A stretch of DNA of 64,000 nucleotides from Saprospiraceae bacterium. Lineage in GTDB: Bacteria; Bacteroidota; Bacteroidia; Chitinophagales; Saprospiraceae. Shown in pieces: positions 35,807-44,977 of this stretch (positions within the stretch are counted from its first letter, which is position 1; every line of letters begins with the position of its first letter). Under the pieces are notes generated by a model. It was not told the DNA's origin. It ran no database searches and saw only the letters and a program-made list of their open reading frames with translations. Both the position numbers and the translations under genes were made by a program. The DNA is taken from contig JAHDES010000024.1 in assembly GCA_020628645.1 (NCBI GenBank), forward strand, positions 22,897 through 86,896. The letters run 5' to 3'.

Positions 35807-36435
35807 ACAACTTCCTCAGTTGTATTTGTCCCATTAGATTTGACTTTTAAATTGAGGATGTTTCCCATGTGATAGCATGTACGACAACGTGCTTCGTAAC
35901 GGTCTTTTTCTCCTAATACCACTTGATCGCCATCTGCTACTAAGCGATACGAATGCGTGGCAAGATTTCCACAATGCTGACAAATGGCATGTACTTTTGT
36001 AATATATTCTGCTACTGCTAACAAATTAGGCATCGGACCAAAGGGTTGTCCTTTATAATCCATATCTAAACCTGCTACGATGACACGTATTCCTCTTAAA
36101 GCTAATTGTTGACAAACATCTGGCAAATCCAAATCAAAAAACTGAGCCTCATCTACGCCTACTACATTTACATTATCGGTGAGTTCTAATAGTTGCGAAG
36201 AATGTTCTATAGGGGTAGAAAGAATGGAATTAGCGTCATGCGAAACGACTTTGGTATTATCGTAGCGCGTATCGATGATCGGTTTAAAAATATCTACTTT
36301 TTGTCCCGCTATTTTAGAGCGTTTGAGGCGACGAATAAGTTCTTCCGTCTTTCCAGAAAACATGGAGCCACAAATGACTTCGATCCATCCACTACGTTGT
36401 CCTTTAAAATGCGGTTCTAAAAACATAAATGCCAT
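35782..36435 (-). CDS. tdk: Thymidine kinase
   Basis: A 217-residue type II thymidine kinase that phosphorylates thymidine for salvage. The P-loop [11 protein letters not shown] is at about residues 23-33, VDEAQFF near 93, and the zinc-lasso cysteines are in CQHCGN and CRTCYHMGN. The length and motifs match the cellular enzyme. It is convergent with the ApbE operon and divergent from the Pro-rich gene at 36895. Confidence 0.97.
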   Translation of the reverse strand: MAFMFLEPHFKGQRSGWIEVICGSMFSGKTEELIRRLKRSKIAGQKVDIFKPIIDTRYDNTKVVSHDANSILSTPIEHSSQLLELTDNVNVVGVDEAQFFDLDLPDVCQQLALRGIRVIVAGLDMDYKGQPFGPMPNLLAVAEYITKVHAICQHCGNLATHSYRLVADGDQVVLGEKDRYEARCRTCYHMGNILNLKVKSNGTNTTEEVVKKGEELF

Positions 36436-36894
36436 TATTTTGACAAGTTACAATTCATTCATTAAAACCCCAATGCGTCAAATTTTATTTCAAAATCTCT
36501 TTCAGACGATTTTTCTTAAAAATTTTTCCCTGCCCGACTTTTTCAAGTCTTTTTTATGGCAGGCGGGCTTATTGACGTTCATTTCATTGCAACTTGTATA
36601 AAAACGTAAAAAAAGAAGCCTAAAAGTGTAATATTTTCCCTTACTCTTTCGTACAAAATTTAGTATAGTCAATTTCAAGTTGTGGTTAATCATTAACAGA
36701 ATCCCAATTCTCAAAATTTGATGCTAAATCTCCATTTAGTCGATTTATTTCAAGTTTTTCCTTATTGATATTCATGATACACAACTTGGTTTATCAAAAT
36801 AGCGAGAGAAATTTGTATTTTTATGCGGAGATTTATTCTCCAAAATTCAAAAATACTAAAAATTGCCATTCTCTTTTAACAAGTCTCATGGTTT
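36436..36894. other. 459-bp divergent intergenic region with a GC-rich hairpin block
   Basis: The largest gene-free stretch of the window. It contains a GC-rich hairpin at 36528-36568 in otherwise AT-rich DNA, and a small stem GGAGA/TCTCC at 36827-36841 close to a TATTTTTA (36815-36822) that may be the -7 element of the gene at 36895. No coding ORF was accepted. Confidence 0.6.
36528..36568. repeat. GC-rich hairpin with alternative pairings
   Basis: GACTT (36536-36540) pairs with AAGTC (36545-36549) and is followed by six T residues, while CTGCC (36530-36534) can pair with GGCAG (36558-36562) and GCCCG with CGGGC (36564-36568). Neither adjacent gene would use it as a terminator, since both point away from it. 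Confidence 0.5.
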
Positions 36895-37647
36895 ATGAAT
36901 TTGAAGCAAGCAAAAAAAATTTTAGATAAGATCAATACCCTTTATAGCAATATGAGTATTGATGATCATGTATCACCGATCGAGAAGGATTTAATGATGG
37001 ATTACATTCGTCAATTCTATGATAGTTTTTTAGATGATACATCGACTCCCTCGGTTAGCAAAAAGGCAACAAAAAAAACAACTAGGGTGAGCCCTCCACC
37101 TGTTGTAGAAGAGCCTGTTGTTCCTGTGGTAGAAGAAATTCCTGCACCTGTAGTTCGTAAAAAGCCTGTCGTAATTGAGATTCCTGATTCGCTCAAGGAG
37201 TATACTCAGCAAACGCCACCACCACCGCCAAAGGCAAAAGTTGCTACTCCTGCACCTCCTAAAGTAGAGCCTGCACCTCCTGTTGTAGAACCGACGCCTG
37301 TCGTAGCTGCTCCTAAAGTAGTAACGCCACAAGAAACTAAGGCACATGATCCACTTTTTGAAATGCCTGAGGCCAAAGAATTATCAGATCGGTTGGCATC
37401 TGCACCTATCAAGGATTTAACTAAAGCAATGGGCTTGAATGAAAAAATTCTGACTATCAATGAATTATTTGGTGGCGATCATCGCTCCTTTGATGATACT
37501 ATCAAGTACTTAAATACGTTGAACTCTTTCGATGATGCAAAAGCATATTTATCAGATAATGTGGCTGAACGATTTGGCTGGGGCGATAAGAGCAAAAAGA
37601 AAAAAGCGCAGATTTTCATTAAATTGATTAAACGACGCTATAAGTAG
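36895..37647 (+). CDS. Conserved protein with Pro/Val-rich linker
   Basis: A 250-residue cytosolic protein with no signal. The N-terminal about 55 residues are helical (MNLKQAKKILDKINTLYSNM, then IEKDLMMDYIRQFYD). Residues about 60-155 form a low-complexity linker of Pro, Val and Ala (PPPVVEEPVVPVVEE). The C-terminal about 90 residues form a conserved-looking helical unit, DLTKAMGLNEKILTINELF, then FDDTIKYLNTL and the basic tail KKKKAQIFIKLIKRRYK. Similar proteins occur in Bacteroidota with no assigned function. The layout suggests two folded ends joined by a flexible tether. The GAC-rich terminator follows at 37661. Confidence 0.8.
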   Translation: MNLKQAKKILDKINTLYSNMSIDDHVSPIEKDLMMDYIRQFYDSFLDDTSTPSVSKKATKKTTRVSPPPVVEEPVVPVVEEIPAPVVRKKPVVIEIPDSLKEYTQQTPPPPPKAKVATPAPPKVEPAPPVVEPTPVVAAPKVVTPQETKAHDPLFEMPEAKELSDRLASAPIKDLTKAMGLNEKILTINELFGGDHRSFDDTIKYLNTLNSFDDAKAYLSDNVAERFGWGDKSKKKKAQIFIKLIKRRYK

Positions 37648-37660
37648 TCCGTTAGCATCT

Positions 37661-37696
37661 AAAAAACGCTTTCAGAAATTTCTGGAAGCGTTTTTT
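37661..37696 (+). terminator. Strong rho-independent terminator
   Basis: AAAAAACGCTTTCAGAAA (37661-37678) pairs with TTTCTGGAAGCGTTTTTT (37679-37696) with a single T-G wobble, ending in six T residues. It ends transcription of the Pro-rich protein gene, 13 bp past its stop. Confidence 0.9.
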
Positions 37697-37795
37697 ATTC
37701 GTACCTGTATTTTTCCGTACCTTCACCCTTGATAAAATTTCCTAACCAAATAAATAATGCATACCATCTAAATAAAGTATGCCGAGTATTTTCGT

Positions 37796-38905
37796 ATGAG
37801 AATCCGACCATTTCGTGCTGTCTATCCTAATTTGGATTATGTCACCTCACCAGATGAATTTTTCGGAACTGTTCGAGAAAAATATCCTGCTTATAAAGAA
37901 AGTGGATTTTTTCAACGAACGGCGCAGGAATCCATTTATATTTACCAAATTGTCTCGCAAAAACGTACACATACGGGAATTATCGCTTGTACGGATATAC
38001 ATGATTATCTAGATGGTAAGATTAAAAAACACGAGAATACCCTTGCCGCAAAAGAACAGCAACAAATGCACCTCATATTGGCAAGAGGAGCTATTGTCAA
38101 GCCCATATTATTGACCTATCCTGATGTACCTTCACTTAATAAATTGATAAAAAAAATTGTAAAGGAACAAACGCTCTTTTACGAAGTGCAATTTGAAAAA
38201 ACAGGACATATTCATCGTTTTTGGGAAGTAAAAGATGGTCAACTAATTGAACAATTTCAACAACTATTTCAGCAAAAAGTACCGATTAGTTATATCGCGG
38301 ATGGACATCATCGTACCTCTACCACTGCTTTAATGTATAAGCGGATGCTTGATCGACCAGATGAACCCGATTATGATCAAATGTTGTGTACGTTTTTCCC
38401 AGTAAGTGAATTAGCTGTACATGATTATAATCGAATCATTGAGAGTTCACCTGATATTTCTATCACTACCTTTATGGCAAAAATTGCTCAAGTTTTTGAT
38501 ATTGAAATTTTAGATGGGCCACAAAAACCTACTGCCAAACATGAGATTGTCATGTATGTCAATCGAGAATGGTTTCGCTTACAATGGAAAAAAGAAATTC
38601 TCAAAGAATATAAAAAGGCTACCGTTATTTTAGATGCTACCTTATTAAATGAAAAGGTACTAGAGAATATCTTAGGTATTATGGATGTCCGTACGGATTT
38701 ACGCGTTCGCTATGTAGAAGGGCCAAAAGGTTTAAATGAAATTCGCCAAAAAACAAATAAAGATGATAGTCGAGTAGGTTTCGTTTTATATCCTGTTGAA
38801 TTGAGTGACTTAATGAAAGTAGCTGATGCTGGCGAAGTGATGCCTCCCAAATCCACTTGGTTTGAGCCTCGTATTAAAAATGGGTTGATTGTACAGGAAC
38901 TTTAA
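37796..38905 (+). CDS. DUF1015 family protein
   Basis: A 369-residue soluble protein. The opening MRIRPFRAVYPNLDYVTSPD and the motif YIADGHHRTSTTALMYKR (about residues 164-181) are characteristic of DUF1015, whose DGHHR signature resembles the phosphate-binding loop of ParB/sulfiredoxin-type proteins. In Bacteroidota the gene is often near serine biosynthesis genes, but here none is adjacent, so no function can be given. It is followed about 85 bp later by the tRNA gene. Confidence 0.92.
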   Translation: MRIRPFRAVYPNLDYVTSPDEFFGTVREKYPAYKESGFFQRTAQESIYIYQIVSQKRTHTGIIACTDIHDYLDGKIKKHENTLAAKEQQQMHLILARGAIVKPILLTYPDVPSLNKLIKKIVKEQTLFYEVQFEKTGHIHRFWEVKDGQLIEQFQQLFQQKVPISYIADGHHRTSTTALMYKRMLDRPDEPDYDQMLCTFFPVSELAVHDYNRIIESSPDISITTFMAKIAQVFDIEILDGPQKPTAKHEIVMYVNREWFRLQWKKEILKEYKKATVILDATLLNEKVLENILGIMDVRTDLRVRYVEGPKGLNEIRQKTNKDDSRVGFVLYPVELSDLMKVADAGEVMPPKSTWFEPRIKNGLIVQEL

Positions 38906-38991
38906 TCTATTTTTATTAGTTGCTAATATTAGAAATTGTTTGCATAAACGCTTTGAAAGCACTAAATTTGCAATCGCTTGAGTGAAAAGCA

Positions 38992-39065
38992 GGTCCTATA
39001 GCTCAGTTGGTTAGAGCACCTGACTCATAATCAGGGGGTCCAAGGTTCGAGCCCTTGTGGGACCA
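38992..39065 (+). tRNA. tRNA with anticodon CAT (elongator tRNA-Met or tRNA-Ile2)
   Basis: 74 bases fold as a cloverleaf: acceptor GGTCCTA/TGGGACC (one T-G wobble), a D-arm with GCTCAGTTGGTTAGAGC, anticodon stem CCTGA/TCAGG with loop CTCATAA, and T-arm CAAGG TTCGAGC CCTTG. The CCA end is not encoded. The anticodon loop and the GGGGTC variable region look like elongator tRNA-Met, but a lysidine-modified tRNA-Ile(CAU) cannot be excluded by eye. Absence of the initiator features (three GC pairs in the anticodon stem) argues against fMet. Confidence 0.95.
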
Positions 39066-39070
39066 CTAAG

Positions 39071-39104
39071 AATACCTGTAAGTCTTGTACTTACGGGTAT
39101 TTTT
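39071..39104 (+). terminator. Terminator of the tRNA gene
   Basis: AATACCTGTAAGT (39071-39083) pairs with ACTTACGGGTATT (39089-39101) with one T-G wobble, ending in a T run. It starts five bases after the tRNA. Confidence 0.88.
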
Positions 39105-39176
39105 ATTTGCTTTAAACCTAAAGGGCGAGAAGTTTATCCCGATGCGAATTAATAAGAATAAGCACAATTATCGGGA

Positions 39177-39193
39177 AGCCCTTGTGGGACCAC
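39177..39193 (+). repeat. 17-bp direct repeat of the tRNA 3' end
   Basis: AGCCCTTGTGGGACCAC at 39177-39193 repeats the last 16 bases of the tRNA plus one flanking C (39050-39066). The copies are 127 bp apart start to start. This is the form left by site-specific integration at a tRNA 3' end or by loss of a duplicated tRNA. Confidence 0.7.
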
Positions 39194-39233
39194 GAAAATC
39201 CAATAATCAAAAATGGTTATTGAACCTTTTTTC

Positions 39234-41168
39234 TTACCGAACCAACATCACATCGCCAAAAATAATTGCTGTTCGTCCGTCAGGATAGGCGATTTCTGCT
39301 GTCCAGATGTATACGCCTTGTTCTGCATTTTTACGCTTATACGTTCCATCCCATCCTTTACTGGCATCATTTGTAGATGTATTGGTTTGTTCAAAAATGA
39401 TTTCACCTAATCGATTAAACACACGGAGATAATTAATAACTAAATCAGGTGTAATGCTTTGGAGATAAAATTGGTCATTTGTTATATCTCCATTTGGTGA
39501 AAAGATATTAGGTGCAAAAACAGGATAATTTACTTCTACCAATACACGAGCAGAAATCGTACAACCACTTTCATTTTCAATCTTTAATTGATAATCTGTA
39601 GTTTGGGGTGTTTGCGCTTCTAAATATGGACAGCTAGGACAGTTTAAGATTTCTCCTGAACCACTTGACCATTCATAAGAAACAATGGGGCTAAAAGATA
39701 TAATTTCTGGAACGATTTGAACATTTTCTCCAAAATTGATCGTTTGACGATTGCCTAAACTTAAATTTAAATCTGAATTAACAACCGTAACTTGACGAAT
39801 TTCACTTTCACAAGCAGTAGCAATCGTGAGTTCATAAAATCCTGCTTTTGTAATTGGAAAGGTAGTCGTTTGAGCACCTGTATTCCAAAAATAATTAATG
39901 CCTCCCACTTCTGGATAGGTTAAATATAAGGTGTCCCCCCAGCATAATTCTAGCGTATCAGGATAAGTTGGTTCAGCAGCTATTTTAACGGGAGTAATCA
40001 TGAGAGGGCTTGGGTCATCATCTTGCATGGAATAAGGAAAATCAGAAACGAGGGATTCAATTACACCACTTGTAACACCTGTTGCTTGGAGGGCACTTTG
40101 TGATAAATAATTTCCAGTAGCATTTTCTGGAACTTTTAATTTAAGAACTATACTATCAACACCTATTGGAATCTCAAAATCCGTTAATTGTAGTTTGTTT
40201 GTTCCTAAACTAGTTTCATCTATTGAACCAAAAGGATGATGAGTAATCTCTGTAATTTCAAAGCCATCAGGAAATACATTTTCTAAAATGGCATCTTGTT
40301 TTGTTTCTCCACTAAAATTAGCGATCTTAAAAACATATTCTACTTCTGTACATGGAAATGCCTCCGAAGAAGTAGGATATTGTTGAATACTCAATTTATA
40401 AGGGCAGGAACAACCATCTTGTTCGCCTGTATTTTGGGTAAAATTTGTACGAGAGGATAAACCTGTCTCTAAATTAAATTGAAAAAGAATGGATAAATTA
40501 TTAAGATTATCTTTTCCTATACCGTACAATTCTCCTATTTCATTAAAAAAAAGAGCCGTTAAGATATTATTGTAGTCATTTTCTTGAAATTCATCTCGCT
40601 TAATAACTCCTGTTTCTGTATCAATTTGCACCAATTGCCCCTCCACACCATCATAACCATACAGTAAGCCTGTCCCCGGATGAAAAGCTACATCTGCACA
40701 GGATACCAAATTATCCCCTATGGCTGTTTGAATCGGGACATAGGTTATAGGATAAGTCGATTCTCTAAGATCAATTTTGGCTAAGGCATTGCTATTAAAC
40801 AGTACCAAATAATTACCATCTATCGTTACATCTCCTGCATAATAAGCAGCGTTTAATTCTAAATCATATATAAATTCCGCCGAACCTTCAGCATCAATTC
40901 GATACAAAAAATGTTCAGATGGATCAATCCCATAAATGAAATTATCCGTCTTTCGATAACCAATAGAATTTATATTATAAGGAAAGGTAGCAGGAAAAGG
41001 TACATCATCAGATGTTATTCCATCAGAAACAATTTCGTATAATTGACCTTCATTATTATTTTGTATTAAACTCATGAACACCTGCCCATCACAATCAAAA
41101 GGGGTTTGGGCATAGTTCATCCAACTATTCCAACTTAATAGTACAATTACCACAAGACGATTAATCAT
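39234..41168 (-). CDS. Secreted protein with T9SS type B sorting domain
   Basis: A 644-residue protein, with a signal peptide ending MNYAQ at about residue 20. The N-terminal about 230 residues form a propeller-like region of short repeats with alternating hydrophobic residues (for example TDNFIYGIDPSEHFLYRI, DVTIDGNYLVLFNSNALA), similar to DUF6923. A conserved-repeat adhesin segment lies at about 270-370. The C-terminal domain is type B (APNIFSPNGDITNDQFYL, then YLRVFNRLGEIIFEQT, GWDGTYKRK). It is on the strand opposite to the tRNA and ends 40 bp from the 17-bp repeat. No enzymatic role is seen. Confidence 0.87.
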   Translation of the reverse strand: MINRLVVIVLLSWNSWMNYAQTPFDCDGQVFMSLIQNNNEGQLYEIVSDGITSDDVPFPATFPYNINSIGYRKTDNFIYGIDPSEHFLYRIDAEGSAEFIYDLELNAAYYAGDVTIDGNYLVLFNSNALAKIDLRESTYPITYVPIQTAIGDNLVSCADVAFHPGTGLLYGYDGVEGQLVQIDTETGVIKRDEFQENDYNNILTALFFNEIGELYGIGKDNLNNLSILFQFNLETGLSSRTNFTQNTGEQDGCSCPYKLSIQQYPTSSEAFPCTEVEYVFKIANFSGETKQDAILENVFPDGFEITEITHHPFGSIDETSLGTNKLQLTDFEIPIGVDSIVLKLKVPENATGNYLSQSALQATGVTSGVIESLVSDFPYSMQDDDPSPLMITPVKIAAEPTYPDTLELCWGDTLYLTYPEVGGINYFWNTGAQTTTFPITKAGFYELTIATACESEIRQVTVVNSDLNLSLGNRQTINFGENVQIVPEIISFSPIVSYEWSSGSGEILNCPSCPYLEAQTPQTTDYQLKIENESGCTISARVLVEVNYPVFAPNIFSPNGDITNDQFYLQSITPDLVINYLRVFNRLGEIIFEQTNTSTNDASKGWDGTYKRKNAEQGVYIWTAEIAYPDGRTAIIFGDVMLVR

Positions 41169-41387
41169 AAAACAAAGAAAAATTCAGTCTACCAAATAAA
41201 TAGTATAGACACTATTCCGATAGGAAAAATGCTTACTTCAATACCATGTTCGGTTTATAGGAAAGTTTGACGATGGTTAGCCTTAGAGTTTTAGGCGTTT
41301 ATAAAAATTGGGAGGTAATAAACAGAGGTTATAACACTTTAGACGCTAGATTCATGCTAAAGATACAACCTATTCTTCAAGTTTTTT

Positions 41388-43280
41388 ATGAAATACTCTA
41401 AATTTATTGCCACTCCTCCTTTATTTTTACGTAAAAAAGTACAGACATTATTCTCCATCATGGCCGATAAAAAAAATAAGACGAAAAAGCGTCCTTCAAA
41501 AACAACTTATTTTCCAGCGTCTTTTTGGCGTACTCATGCAATTGCAGCACTCATTTTAATGCTAGCAGGATTTGGGCTGTATGCCATCAGCTTAAATTTT
41601 GATTATGTATTAGATGATAAAATTGTCTATACTGATAATGATTTAGTCAAAAAAGGATTTGCGGGAATTGGCCCTATTTTTTCAACTGAAAGTTTTCAGG
41701 GGTATTTTGGCGAACAAAAAGATTTGGTAGAAGGAGGACGTTATCGACCTCTTTCTTTAGTCACTTTTGCGATGGAATTTGCTTTATTTGGTCAAAAAGA
41801 GTGGGTCAGTCATTTGATTAATGTCATTTTGTATGTATTGACTGGATTGCTTTTATTTCGAGTTCTTTTTCTGTTTTTTCCCAATAAAAAAGAAGAAACA
41901 GACTTAATTGACTCGCTTTTTAGTTTACCTTTTATAGCTGCCCTATTGTTTGTACTTCATCCTATTCATACAGAAGTTGTTGCCAATGTAAAAGGACGAG
42001 ATGAGATTCTTTGCTTATTAGGAGGTTTAGCGGCAATTTACTGCTTGTTTCGCTATTATGTACAAGATAAAAATGGATTTTTATGGTTTGGCATAGGAGT
42101 GTTATCGCTCCTTTTAGCTCTTTTTGGAAAAGAAAATGCTATAACTTTTGTTGGGGTTATACCATTGAGTTTATACTTTTTTGCAAAACTAGATGTCAAA
42201 AAATTGAGCATCTCTACAGCAGGTCTTATCGGCGTATTTGTAGTATGGTTTATGATTCGTTCGCAGGTGTTGGGCTTTGCTTTCACCAGTGGAACAGAGG
42301 TAACAGATTTAATGAATAATCCTTTTTATGGAATGAATGTGGGCGAAAAATTTGCGACGATTTTTCACACCTTAGGTTTGTATGTAAAATTGCTCTTTTT
42401 TCCTCATCCTTTGACACATGATTATTACCCTTACCACATTCCCATTATGCAATGGTCTGATTGGCAAGTAATTCTTTCTTTAATAGTGAATCTAGCGATA
42501 GTAGGAGTTGCTATTTGGGGGTTTTTAAAGAAAAATGTTTGGGGATATGCTAGTTTGTTTTACTTAATGACTTTATCTATCACTTCTAATTTACCTTTTA
42601 CCATTGGTACATTTATGAATGAACGCTTTGTCTACATCTCATCTGTTGGTGTATGTATAGCTTTAGCTTATCTATTTCATACGGTATTAACGAAAAAAAT
42701 GGCTCGTCCAATTGTAATGGGGCTATTAGGACTTTATGCGATAGGATTTATAGTAAAAACAGCGACTCGTGTACCTGATTGGCAAAGTGAATATACCCTA
42801 AATGAAGCTGCAATCAAAATATCAAAAAATAGTGCAAGAGCCAATTTATTTTGGGGAAGTGCCTTATTCAAACGCTATCAAGCGGAAACCGATCATGAAA
42901 TTAGAAAACCCATATTAGCTGAAGCTACTTATCATATTGATCGAGCTTTGGAAATTAACCCTCGTTATGGTTCAGCGATAACGATGAAAAGTGGAACAGC
43001 CGCCGAAAATTATAGATACGATAAAGATTTAGACAAATTATTGGCAAGCTTCTCCCAAGTGTTGCGTACAAAATATAATGTCCCTTATGTAGACACCTAT
43101 ATGGAATACCTCAATCCAAGGGCACCTCAAGACAAACTTATCAATTGGTATTATCAAACAGCTATGTATTTTAAAGATACCGCTCGGCGTAATGATTTAG
43201 CTGCTAAATACTTCAAAATGGGACTTCAGGTAGCACCTAATAATCCTCAATTGAGACAGGGGTTGCAAATGGTAGAGTAA
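41388..43280 (+). CDS. Integral membrane protein, GT-C/TMTC-like with TPR-like tail
   Basis: A 630-residue protein with about ten membrane helices. The lumenal or periplasmic first loop has the acidic YVLDDKIVYTDND and the downstream RYRPLSLVTFAMEFALFG. LFVLHPIHTEVVANVKGRDE resembles the first loops of TMTC-like O-mannosyltransferases and Bacteroidota homologues. The last about 160 residues are soluble and helical (AATYHIDRALEINPRYG and ARRNDLAAKYFKMGLQV), TPR-like. Sugar donor and acceptor are unknown. The second Met at 41460 (MADKKNKTKKRPSK) is an equally plausible start. The stop faces the M28 gene with 2 bp between. Confidence 0.83.
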   Translation: MKYSKFIATPPLFLRKKVQTLFSIMADKKNKTKKRPSKTTYFPASFWRTHAIAALILMLAGFGLYAISLNFDYVLDDKIVYTDNDLVKKGFAGIGPIFSTESFQGYFGEQKDLVEGGRYRPLSLVTFAMEFALFGQKEWVSHLINVILYVLTGLLLFRVLFLFFPNKKEETDLIDSLFSLPFIAALLFVLHPIHTEVVANVKGRDEILCLLGGLAAIYCLFRYYVQDKNGFLWFGIGVLSLLLALFGKENAITFVGVIPLSLYFFAKLDVKKLSISTAGLIGVFVVWFMIRSQVLGFAFTSGTEVTDLMNNPFYGMNVGEKFATIFHTLGLYVKLLFFPHPLTHDYYPYHIPIMQWSDWQVILSLIVNLAIVGVAIWGFLKKNVWGYASLFYLMTLSITSNLPFTIGTFMNERFVYISSVGVCIALAYLFHTVLTKKMARPIVMGLLGLYAIGFIVKTATRVPDWQSEYTLNEAAIKISKNSARANLFWGSALFKRYQAETDHEIRKPILAEATYHIDRALEINPRYGSAITMKSGTAAENYRYDKDLDKLLASFSQVLRTKYNVPYVDTYMEYLNPRAPQDKLINWYYQTAMYFKDTARRNDLAAKYFKMGLQVAPNNPQLRQGLQMVE

Positions 43281-43282
43281 GA

Positions 43283-44911
43283 CTAATTTCTTCCTGTTAC
43301 ATTTACTTCTATACGCTTATCTCGATTAGCTAACTCCCAAGTTGTGAGAAAAACCAATTTTGCAATAGATTCCATTTTTTCGAAATTAATTTTTTCTACG
43401 GTATCAGAAGTTCGATGATAATCAGGATGGGTACCATTGAAATAAAAAATAGCTGGAATTCCTTTTTCAGCAAAATTGTAATGATCTGAACGATAGTAAT
43501 ATCGATTAGGATCATTATCATCATTGTAAGTATAATCTAAGGTAAGATTTGTGAAATTCTTATTTGCTACTTCATTGATTTCATGAAGCTCTGTACTCAA
43601 TCGATCTGAACCAATGACATAAATGTAATTGGGATTTTTCTCATATTTTTCATCAACTCGACCTACCATATCCACATTGACATTAGCAATTGTATTTTCA
43701 ATCTTGAACAAAGGAAATTCTACATAATATTTTGAGCCGAGCAATCCTTTCTCCTCTCCTGTTACTAACATCACTAATACGCTTCGACGAGGGCCAACGC
43801 CTCCTTTTCGGGCTGCTGCTAATGCTTCTGCTACTTCAATCACAGTACTTGTACCTGAACCATTATCATCGGCTCCATTATAAATATCATCACCTCGTTT
43901 ACCCAGGTGATCGTAGTGCGCGGTCACTACAATAAGCTCATCTTTTAATGCTGGGTCACTTCCTTCGATATATCCTAAAACATTATCTCCAGTAAGACGA
44001 TCTGTTTTTTTCTTTTGTATTAATTGAAAATCACAAGGAAGCGCGACACTTTTAGGGTTTCCTTTTTTCTCAATTTTTTTTCTGGCTTTTACAATTTTTT
44101 TGAATTTTTTTCCCATAATTGCTTTAGCAATATTGGTAGAAATAAAAGCATTATTGGCATATCGCCCTTCGGGTTTTTCTCCTTCTCCCAAACGCATTCG
44201 AGAACCTAATAGAAGACGTCGATTTTCTGCAATATTTTTACGCGCATCTCCATCTATAAATAAGATAGCTTTCGCACCTTTTCGTTTTGCTGTAATTACT
44301 TTTTTTCGCCAATCAGAAGTCCATTCTGAATCTTTCTGAGCATTCGTAATATAAGAAATACCTTGACTATTTCGGGGTTCACCCATGTAAGCAATGAGTA
44401 CTTTATTCGTTACATCGATATTTGCATAATCGTTGTAATTTTCATCTTCGATACCATATCCCACAAAAACAACTTCTTTTGCTGAAATATCAGGTTCATT
44501 AGAATTCGTACCTGGGAAAGCGTAAAAATCCCATAAATGACGGAATTTTTCTCCATTAACATACAACTCAATGCCTTCCCACATTTCAGAAATAAAATAA
44601 ACAGGTTGAAAATAAGAATATTTATCCCCAATATTGGGTAGTCCCATATTACGAAATTGAGTGGCTATGTATTGAGCAGCTTTCACATTTCCTGCTGTAC
44701 CTGTTTCGCGCCCTTCCATTTCATCTGATGCTAAAACAGTAAGATGTCTTTTTAGGTCTTCTGCTGTGATACTTTTGATAAATGGAGTAGGATCAATCAT
44801 AGGACTTCCATCTGTAAAGTTAGAAGGGATTGTTTTTTCAGCTGCATTTTGCGCATGTGTAAAATTAAAAATGCTACAAACGAATAAGCAAAGTATCGTG
44901 TATTTCATCAT
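43283..44911 (-). CDS. M28 family zinc peptidase with PA-like domain
   Basis: A 542-residue exported enzyme with a signal ending FTHAQ at about residue 21. A PA-like insertion (VFVGYGIEDENYNDYANID, then KAILFIDGDARKN) sits in the first half. M28 metal-site motifs are all visible in order: VTAHYDHLGKRGDD, NGADDNGSGTSTV, TGEEKGLLGSKYYVE, NVDMVGR and YRSDHYNFAEKGIPAIF. It should release amino acids from peptides outside the inner membrane. It is convergent with the GT-C protein and 66 bp downstream of scpA. Confidence 0.93.
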   Translation of the reverse strand: MMKYTILCLFVCSIFNFTHAQNAAEKTIPSNFTDGSPMIDPTPFIKSITAEDLKRHLTVLASDEMEGRETGTAGNVKAAQYIATQFRNMGLPNIGDKYSYFQPVYFISEMWEGIELYVNGEKFRHLWDFYAFPGTNSNEPDISAKEVVFVGYGIEDENYNDYANIDVTNKVLIAYMGEPRNSQGISYITNAQKDSEWTSDWRKKVITAKRKGAKAILFIDGDARKNIAENRRLLLGSRMRLGEGEKPEGRYANNAFISTNIAKAIMGKKFKKIVKARKKIEKKGNPKSVALPCDFQLIQKKKTDRLTGDNVLGYIEGSDPALKDELIVVTAHYDHLGKRGDDIYNGADDNGSGTSTVIEVAEALAAARKGGVGPRRSVLVMLVTGEEKGLLGSKYYVEFPLFKIENTIANVNVDMVGRVDEKYEKNPNYIYVIGSDRLSTELHEINEVANKNFTNLTLDYTYNDDNDPNRYYYRSDHYNFAEKGIPAIFYFNGTHPDYHRTSDTVEKINFEKMESIAKLVFLTTWELANRDKRIEVNVTGRN

Positions 44912-44977
44912 ATAAAATTGAAAAGTGTATGTGAACTTTAAACTTATTTAAAGTTCTTTTTTGCGGTTTAGATTAAA

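Noticed and set aside
39085..39288. 67-codon ORF across the tRNA terminator and the duplicated tRNA end
   Set aside because: It runs through the terminator hairpin and the 17-bp tRNA repeat and overlaps the end of the T9SS type B gene, so it is most likely spurious.
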